64,000 nucleotides of DNA. It comes from Chloroflexota bacterium (GTDB lineage Bacteria > Chloroflexota > Anaerolineae > UBA4142 > SHND01). Position 1 is the first letter of the stretch. Each line of letters begins with the position of its first letter. The notes below the pieces were generated by a model. That model was not told the origin of the DNA and made no database searches. It saw only the letters and a list, made by a program, of their open reading frames with translations. Below, in pieces: positions 59,225 to 64,000 of the stretch. Made by a program: the position numbers and the translations under genes. Location: positions 12,105 through 76,104 of the forward strand of contig SHND01000055.1 of NCBI GenBank assembly GCA_004295045.1, written 5' to 3'.

Positions 59225-59881
59225 ATGACCATACACGGTTTTATTTTTGACCTCGACGGCGTGATTACGGACACTGCCGAATATCATTTCCGCGCGTGGA
59301 AAAAACTCGCAGAGGAAAATGGCTGGGCGTTTGACCGCCGCGAGAATGAAAAATTGCGCGGCGTCGCGCGGCGCGAATCGTTAATGTTGATTTTGGGAGA
59401 ACACGCGTCAGAATATTCGGAAGCGCAAATCCAAGAATTCATGGCGCGCAAGAACACTTACTATTTGCAGTTCATTCAAGAAATTACGCCGCGCGATATT
59501 TTGCCGGACGCAAAAGAATTGTTGGCAGAATTGCGCGCCGCCCATTTCAAAATCGCGCTCGGCTCGGCGAGCAAGAACGCGCGGCAGGTGTTGCAATCAC
59601 TCGGCATCGAAAATTTATTTGACGCGATTGCGGATGGCAACAGCGTGGAGCGCCAAAAACCCGCGCCCGATTTGTTCCTGTTCGCGGCAAAAGAATTGCA
59701 CCTCGCGCCGAACGAATGTGTGGTGGTCGAAGACGCGGAAGCGGGAATTGAGGCGGCGAAAGCGGGCGGATTCTTGACCATTGGTTTAGGACCGCCCGAA
59801 CGCGTCGGACAAGCCGATGCCATCTTTCCATCTTTGGAAGGCGTGCATGTTGCCGACCTGCTCAATGCGTTAAAGCAATAA
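59225..59881 (+). CDS. pgmB: Beta-phosphoglucomutase
   Basis: The 218-residue HAD-family enzyme converts beta-glucose 1-phosphate from the GH65 enzyme to glucose 6-phosphate. Nucleophile and acid lie in FDLDGVITDTAEYHF, the cap domain has LRGVARRESLMLIL, motif II LGSASKN, motif III/IV KPAPDLFL and VVVEDAEAGIEAA. It follows the GH65 gene; its ATG is the last part of a heptamer/octamer array and no ribosome site is seen. Confidence 0.94.
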   Translation: MTIHGFIFDLDGVITDTAEYHFRAWKKLAEENGWAFDRRENEKLRGVARRESLMLILGEHASEYSEAQIQEFMARKNTYYLQFIQEITPRDILPDAKELLAELRAAHFKIALGSASKNARQVLQSLGIENLFDAIADGNSVERQKPAPDLFLFAAKELHLAPNECVVVEDAEAGIEAAKAGGFLTIGLGPPERVGQADAIFPSLEGVHVADLLNALKQ

Positions 59882-59890
59882 GATGATTCG

Positions 59891-59921
59891 TCTGCCGGGC
59901 ATCGCTCGGCAGATTTTTTTT
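59891..59921 (+). terminator. Terminator of the disaccharide operon
   Basis: TCTGCCG and CGGCAGA pair around a short loop, followed by eight T. It lies 10 bases after the phosphoglucomutase stop codon. Confidence 0.9.
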
Positions 59922-59943
59922 CAGCGGCGCGCGCTGAATAGTG

Positions 59944-59949
59944 TATAAT
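59944..59949 (+). promoter_or_regulatory. TATAAT -10 box of the tsaE operon
   Basis: TATAAT ends 11 bases before the tsaE ATG, so the leader would be only a few bases long. The -35 is weak. Confidence 0.45.
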
Positions 59950-59960
59950 TCTCTCTTGTC

Positions 59961-60497
59961 ATGGTTAACGCGCCTGCACAGATTTTTCAGATGACAAGTA
60001 CGAGTGTACAAGAGACGCACGCGCTCGGCGCGCGGCTCGGCAACATTGTGCAGGCAGGAGACGTGATCGCGCTGCAAGGCGACTTGGGCGCGGGCAAAAC
60101 AAATTTTGTGCAGGGACTCGCGCGGGGTCTGAACATCGTTGAAGATGTAAATTCGCCGACGTTTATTTTGGCGAATGAATATTATTCGGGACGCTTACCG
60201 CTGTTTCACATTGATGCGTACCGCGTTGCGGACGCGGCAGAAGCGGAAGGGTTTGGGCTTGACGATTATTTGAATGGCGATGGTGTGACGGTGATTGAAT
60301 GGGCGGAACGCGTGCGCGGCGCGCTGCCGCGTGATGTGTTGTGGATTGAATTCGCGTATGTGAGCGAGAATGAACGTCAGTTGCTTTTCACCGCGCGCAG
60401 AGCGCATTCACTTGAATTGCTGGAAGGGCTGAAGGATTCTGTCGCATCTCTCAGCCCTCAGCCCTCAGCCCTCAGCCCTGATGCTACTAGCAATTGA
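59961..60497 (+). CDS. tsaE: tRNA threonylcarbamoyladenosine biosynthesis ATPase TsaE
   Basis: The 178-residue P-loop ATPase works with TsaB and TsaD in making t6A37 in tRNA. Walker A LQGDLGAGKTNFVQ, SPTFILANEY, HIDAYRV and VTVIEWAERV are diagnostic. The last 20 residues or so (from SVASLSPQ) are encoded by a CTCAGCC heptamer array and are not part of the domain. Overlaps tsaB by 17 bases. Confidence 0.94.
   Translation: MVNAPAQIFQMTSTSVQETHALGARLGNIVQAGDVIALQGDLGAGKTNFVQGLARGLNIVEDVNSPTFILANEYYSGRLPLFHIDAYRVADAAEAEGFGLDDYLNGDGVTVIEWAERVRGALPRDVLWIEFAYVSENERQLLFTARRAHSLELLEGLKDSVASLSPQPSALSPDATSN
60444..60483. repeat. CTCAGCC heptamer array in tsaE/tsaB overlap
   Basis: Four tandem CTCAGCC units are followed by CTGATG, where ATG is the tsaB start. 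The array encodes the tail of TsaE (Ser, Pro, Gln, Ala) in the other frame. Confidence 0.85.
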
Positions 60498-61161
60498 TAC
60501 TTCGACGCATGTTTCGTCCATCGCGTTGTATGATGAACGCGGGGTCGTGGTCGAAACGACATGGCAGTCACACGAAAATCACACGCGCAGTTTGATGCCT
60601 GAAGTCGTCCGCTTGATGCAAGTGGTGGGAACAAACGCGAACGATTTGCGCGCAATCGGTGTGGCGACGGGACCCGGTTCCTTTACGGGTTTGCGGATTG
60701 GCTTGAGCGCGGCAAAAGGTTTGGCGTACAGTTTGAGTATCGCCTTGCTTGGTGTTCCAACATTGGATATTTCGGCGAGCGCGGGCATCGCGGGGACGCC
60801 GCTTACGTGCGCGATTTTGCAAGCGGGACGCGGACGTTTTGGCGCAGCATTGTACAAGAATGAAAATGGAAACGCGCGGCGCGCAGGCGATTATTTTTTT
60901 GGATCGCCCACCCAGCTTGTGCTGCAACTGCGCGAACAACTTGGACACAATTCTGTGTTCGTGATTGGCGAAATGGATGACGCACTGCGTGATTTGTTTC
61001 GCGCAGAATTTTCCGCGCAGCTCCAGTTGGGAACCGATGCGTTGAATGTACGTCGCGCCGGATTTCTCGCCGCGCTGGCGTGGCGTCGTTGGTGCCAGGG
61101 AGAGCAGGACGATTTGCAATCGCTCGCGCCGTATTACATTCCTACCGCGTCGATTGCGTGA
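60481..61161 (+). CDS. tsaB: tRNA threonylcarbamoyladenosine biosynthesis protein TsaB
   Basis: The 226-residue ASKHA-fold protein dimerises with TsaD for t6A synthesis. It begins MLLAIDTSTHVSSIALYD and has the typical GVATGPGSFTGLRIGLSAAKGLA. It overlaps tsaE and precedes rimI by 4 bases; tsaD is not in the window. The start codon follows a heptamer array without a ribosome site. Confidence 0.94.
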   Translation: MLLAIDTSTHVSSIALYDERGVVVETTWQSHENHTRSLMPEVVRLMQVVGTNANDLRAIGVATGPGSFTGLRIGLSAAKGLAYSLSIALLGVPTLDISASAGIAGTPLTCAILQAGRGRFGAALYKNENGNARRAGDYFFGSPTQLVLQLREQLGHNSVFVIGEMDDALRDLFRAEFSAQLQLGTDALNVRRAGFLAALAWRRWCQGEQDDLQSLAPYYIPTASIA

Positions 61162-61165
61162 TTCT

Positions 61166-61807
61166 ATGGATGAATTGGATTCGCTGCCGGTCCGCGTCGA
61201 ACCGATGACCATCTCGGACCTGGCAGATGTATTGAACATTGAACGCCTCGCGTATCCCTCGCCGTGGTCGGCGCGCGCGTACGAGTACGAACTGCGTTAT
61301 AACGAAATGGCGCATTACTTTGTCGCGCGCACCAATGAGGCGACAAGCAATGGAAGTCACAATAAACCGTTCGACTGGCTCAAGCGCATGTTTCGTCCTG
61401 CGCCGACCGCGAGTCCGCCGATACTGGTCGGTTATGTGGGCTATTGGTTGATGGCTGGCGAAGCGCATATCAGCACCATCGCCGTGCATCCGCAATTTCG
61501 CGGACGCGGCTACGGAGAACTTTTGTTGGTCTCGACGTTGGAAGATGCTACGAAACGCGGTTCGCATGTCGCAACGCTCGAAGTGCGCGTCTCAAATTCT
61601 TCTGCGCAGCAGCTGTACACCAAGTACGGTTTTGAAAAGGTGGGCTTGCGTAAAGCATATTATTCAGACAATAACGAAGACGCGTTCATCATGACAACGC
61701 CGCCGCTCGGTGCGGGACAATATCAGACCAAATTGCTGCGGCTCAAAGCGGCGTTGGAGCTGCGTTTGCGGGAGAGGCAAAGTTCGCCGCAGCTGCGGAC
61801 CGCCTAA
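61166..61807 (+). CDS. rimI: Ribosomal protein S18 alanine N-acetyltransferase-like (RimI)
   Basis: The 213-residue GNAT-family enzyme has acetyl-CoA loop VHPQFRGRGYGELLL and the C-terminal SNSSAQQLYTKYGFEKVGLRKAYY of RimI proteins. An insertion of about 30 residues (TSNGSHNKPFDWLKRMFRPAP) lies between the first two strands and a tail of about 30 residues follows the domain. Its place after tsaE and tsaB is the common tsa-rimI arrangement. Confidence 0.9.
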   Translation: MDELDSLPVRVEPMTISDLADVLNIERLAYPSPWSARAYEYELRYNEMAHYFVARTNEATSNGSHNKPFDWLKRMFRPAPTASPPILVGYVGYWLMAGEAHISTIAVHPQFRGRGYGELLLVSTLEDATKRGSHVATLEVRVSNSSAQQLYTKYGFEKVGLRKAYYSDNNEDAFIMTTPPLGAGQYQTKLLRLKAALELRLRERQSSPQLRTA

Positions 61808-61914
61808 AATTTTTTCTTAGCCGCGCATCATTTGCGCTTAACCCGATTTTTGTACAGTACGGCTGCGGCGCGGGCATCCGCGTTGACAGATCGTTCGTAA
61901 ATCAAGGAGGAGTC

Positions 61915-62145
61915 GTGGCTGTCAGTGCAGAGCTCTTGGAAATTTTGCGATGTCCCGCCGATGTGCGCAATGCGCCCGATGCGGGGATGTTGGACTTGGT
62001 GCGAGCGGATTCTCCCGTACCATTTTTGGTGTGTCGCGATTGTGGGCGCAAATACCCGATCAAAAATGATATTCCGATCATGTTGATCGACGAGGGCGAC
62101 AAGTATCAGAAAACCGCAATCGAAGAATTGCCGACGAATTTGTAA
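61915..62145 (+). CDS. Trm112/UPF0434-like small protein
   Basis: The 76-residue protein has LLEILRCPADVRN and VCRDCGRKYPIKNDIPIMLIDE, matching the Trm112 family. The first metal knuckle has one Cys and an Asp (CPAD) where two Cys are usual, while the second has two Cys (CRDC); the E. coli relative shows the opposite pattern. The start is GTG 61915 with GGAGG 5 bases upstream. The role in bacteria is unclear; elsewhere it activates methyltransferases. Confidence 0.88.
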   Translation: MAVSAELLEILRCPADVRNAPDAGMLDLVRADSPVPFLVCRDCGRKYPIKNDIPIMLIDEGDKYQKTAIEELPTNL

Positions 62146-62192
62146 TTTGAGCATCGGGTTCAAACCGCAGAAAAGTTTGAATTCGATCTACT

Positions 62193-62221
62193 CGCTGAAT
62201 GCATCCGCTTCGCATTCAGCG
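62193..62221 (+). terminator. Hairpin before the peptidase gene
   Basis: CGCTGAATGC and GCATTCAGCG form a perfect 10-bp stem. The following CTCTGTTTG is only a weak T-tract. It lies 11 bases before the peptidase ATG, so it may also control that start. Confidence 0.55.
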
Positions 62222-62232
62222 CTCTGTTTGAA

Positions 62233-63621
62233 ATGAAAAGATTTCTCTTGGTCGTGTGCGCAGTATTCCTGATTGGATTGCTTGCGCCACCCGCGTTTGC
62301 GGACAACGGGATTCAAGTTGATAATGAATCGCTGGATATTAATTTTCCGCACAACATGACATTCTCTCTTGCCGCAACCGCTCCCGCTGACATCACCAAA
62401 GCGGAACTGGTGGTGCGTTTTCCCGGAGTGACGCAGCGGCTCAAACCGGATTTCACCCCGAACCAACAGTTGAAAACGTCCGTCATCTGGGATTTGGCAG
62501 ATTCGTTCGCCAACAAAGGCGGCTATATGCCGCCCGGCGTTTCCGGCACGTACACTTGGGTAATCGAGGACGCGACGGGAAACAAAACCGAGACTCCGCC
62601 GCAGACGTTCTTTCTCGCGGACGAACGCTTTCCTTTTCAAGTTGCGGAAGATGATGCGTTGGCGATTCATTGGTATGGCGCTTCGAAAGAGGTGGGACAG
62701 CGCGTTTTTGATACAGCGCGTAATTTTCTCGGCACGCTGCGGCAAGAGTTGGGAGTCGGCGCGCAGGACAGGACTCAAATTTGGTTGTACAACGAATTGC
62801 AAGATTTCCGTTCCGCTACTCCGAGTGAGCGGGACTGGACAGGCGGGAGCAGTTATTTCAATTACCGCGTCATCCTCTTGGCTGATTCTCCGGAGGATGA
62901 AGATGCCTTGGCTGGAATCCGACACGAGCTCACACATCAAACTCTGTCCGACATCTTTGGCGGAGGACTGGGAGAGAGTTCGCTCCCGCTTTGGATGAAT
63001 GAGGGCTTTGCCGTCTATAACGGTGAAGCCAATCGCCAACGTCCGCCCATCTATTTTCAAAATGCGTTGAACGATGCCGTTGCGGTGGATCAGCTTCCCA
63101 CGCTCAAATCGCTGGCGTCGAACTTTGCAACCGATTCACAGGCGGCGTATCTTTCGTATGCGATGAGTTACAGCGTCGTGCGATTCATGATTGACGAATT
63201 CGGCATGGACAAATTCAAGCAAGTTTTGGGCGAGTTCAAGAATGGCATGGCGACCGACGAAGGGCTCGAAAAAGTGTACGGCGTCAATACGTTAGGTTTG
63301 GAAAACCTGTGGCGTAAATCTCTCGGCTTGCAGGAACGTGATGCATCGCAAGCGGGATTTGCCACCCCGCAAGCCCAGCCAACTTTCGCGCTTTCCTCCG
63401 CCGAAACGCCGGTGCCACAGGGACAAGCAACCGCGACGCCGCAATCCATTTCCAAAGTGGACACGCCTGCGCCGGCGTCCGCGACAACCGTTCCACAAAA
63501 TACAAATGCGTCGAATAGTGGAGGAGCGACAACCGGGTTGTGCGGCGGACTGGGCGGAGTCGTGCTTGCAATGTTTGGCGTGTACGGCTGGCGCAAACGG
63601 CGCAAACCAACACAGTTGTAA
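62233..63621 (+). CDS. Exported gluzincin metallopeptidase (peptidase MA-like)
   Basis: The 462-residue protein has a signal peptide (about 1-23, PPAFA cleavage), an N-terminal beta-sandwich (about 25-130), then a zinc protease domain with His231-Glu232-x-x-His235 in RHELTHQTL and the downstream Glu in LWMNEGFAVY. A Thr/Pro/Gln/Ser-rich linker leads to a C-terminal membrane helix with LCGGLGGVVLAMFGVYGW and the basic tail RKRRK, a sortase-independent cell-surface anchor pattern. It is probably a surface-attached protease; the substrate is unknown. No ribosome site is seen. Confidence 0.88.
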   Translation: MKRFLLVVCAVFLIGLLAPPAFADNGIQVDNESLDINFPHNMTFSLAATAPADITKAELVVRFPGVTQRLKPDFTPNQQLKTSVIWDLADSFANKGGYMPPGVSGTYTWVIEDATGNKTETPPQTFFLADERFPFQVAEDDALAIHWYGASKEVGQRVFDTARNFLGTLRQELGVGAQDRTQIWLYNELQDFRSATPSERDWTGGSSYFNYRVILLADSPEDEDALAGIRHELTHQTLSDIFGGGLGESSLPLWMNEGFAVYNGEANRQRPPIYFQNALNDAVAVDQLPTLKSLASNFATDSQAAYLSYAMSYSVVRFMIDEFGMDKFKQVLGEFKNGMATDEGLEKVYGVNTLGLENLWRKSLGLQERDASQAGFATPQAQPTFALSSAETPVPQGQATATPQSISKVDTPAPASATTVPQNTNASNSGGATTGLCGGLGGVVLAMFGVYGWRKRRKPTQL

Positions 63622-63630
63622 ATTTTTTAT

Positions 63631-63692
63631 ATAGGGGCGAAAATTTTTCCAACGCATTCAATGTGTCGAGGAATTTTCGCTCCTATTTTTTT
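63631..63692 (+). terminator. Terminator between the two exported-protein genes
   Basis: ATAGGGGCGAAAATT and AATTTTCGCTCCTAT form a 15-bp stem with one G-T pair, followed by a seven-base T run. It lies just after the peptidase gene and touches the next ATG. Confidence 0.88.
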
Positions 63693-64000
63693 ATGCGCGC
63701 ACGAATCGCTCTCGCGTTTCTTTTGGTTGTCCTAGGAGCTTGGCTTGCGCCGAGCGCCTTTGCCCAATCCTCCACGCCCTCACCCATCGTCGTTGCTTCC
63801 CAAACATACCAAGTCAATTTTCCACAAGGCATGCGCTTTACGCTCGACGCGTCGAGTGTTGCGCCGATCCAAATAGTACGCTTGACGGTGTGGCAGCGCG
63901 GCGTTGCATTGGGCGCGCGTTATTCGCCAAGCTTTGTGCCGTCGAACCGCGTACGCGTTTCTTTCGATTGGAGTTTTCAGATGTTCGCCGAAGGGGGTTA
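63693..64000 (+). CDS. Exported protein with the same N-terminal domain as the peptidase (partial)
   Basis: The first 102 residues are visible; the frame is open at the window edge. A signal peptide (about 1-24, ending PSAFAQ) is followed by VVASQTYQVNFPQGMRFTLDASS and VRLTVWQRG, like the DNESLDINFPHNMTFSLAA region of the upstream peptidase. It is a probable tandem paralogue. Whether it also has the protease domain cannot be seen. The ATG follows directly on the T run of the terminator, so its promoter must lie inside or before that element. Confidence 0.75.
   Translation, partial: MRARIALAFLLVVLGAWLAPSAFAQSSTPSPIVVASQTYQVNFPQGMRFTLDASSVAPIQIVRLTVWQRGVALGARYSPSFVPSNRVRVSFDWSFQMFAEGG

Overview
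The window looks like chromosomal DNA of a Chloroflexota bacterium (Anaerolineae-like). This is inferred, not proven. The grounds are moderately high G+C with a strong taste for GCG/CGC codons, a methylmalonyl-CoA pathway, a SufBCDSU-type iron-sulfur operon, CysO/MoaD-type cysteine synthesis genes, DUF4349 and LysM/META exported proteins, and many short tandem-repeat intergenic elements. Coding density is high and no stretch over 300 bases lacks a gene.

Layout. 1-4.7 kb: tRNA-Thr, a penicillin-acylase-family hydrolase, biotin ligase BirA, a small membrane protein and an APH-type kinase. 4.9-10.5 kb: a signalling/stress group (CBS protein, universal stress protein, GAF histidine kinase with OmpR-type regulator, an unknown protein, a DksA/TraR zinc-finger protein, a pentapeptide-repeat protein). 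10.6-26.5 kb: acyl-CoA metabolism. It holds thiolase, acyl-CoA dehydrogenase, a biotin-dependent acyl-CoA carboxylase (beta subunit, biotin carboxylase, BCCP), methylmalonyl-CoA mutase, epimerase and a second mutase whose active-site residues match isobutyryl-CoA mutase, with a HEPN-MNT toxin-antitoxin pair between the last two. 26.6-31.5 kb: a four-domain exported protein, two membrane-associated proteins and a class V aminotransferase. 31.6-41.7 kb: a minus-strand suf iron-sulfur operon (C, B, D, sulfurtransferase, two scaffolds, SufT-like, SufS, Rieske) split by a plus-strand restriction-modification pair.

41.8-50.2 kb: two membrane proteins; then a region bounded by a duplicated 3' end of the cysteine synthase gene, holding a broken ferredoxin-reductase-like gene and a four-gene cassette (a protein with 20 cysteines, a twin-arginine-leader protein, a MauE-like redox membrane protein, a lipoprotein); then an operon for thiocarboxylate-dependent cysteine synthesis (MoaD/CysO-like carrier, rhodanese, TusA-like, MoeB-like, cysteine synthase) with a clear promoter, overlapping palindrome and attenuator-like leader. 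50.2-59.9 kb: DUF4349 lipoprotein, phosphoesterase, then a disaccharide uptake and phosphorolysis locus (LacI regulator with three tandem operators, binding protein, two permeases, GH65 phosphorylase, beta-phosphoglucomutase). 59.9-64 kb: tsaE-tsaB-rimI, a Trm112-like protein, and two related exported proteins, the first a gluzincin peptidase and the last cut by the window edge.

The most unusual features are (1) a family of 7- or 8-base tandem repeat arrays, usually paired as a purine-rich and a complementary pyrimidine-rich arm, that end directly at start codons lacking a Shine-Dalgarno sequence and sometimes run into protein termini; and (2) the cysteine-rich/MauE-like cassette lying between two copies of the cysteine synthase 3' end.
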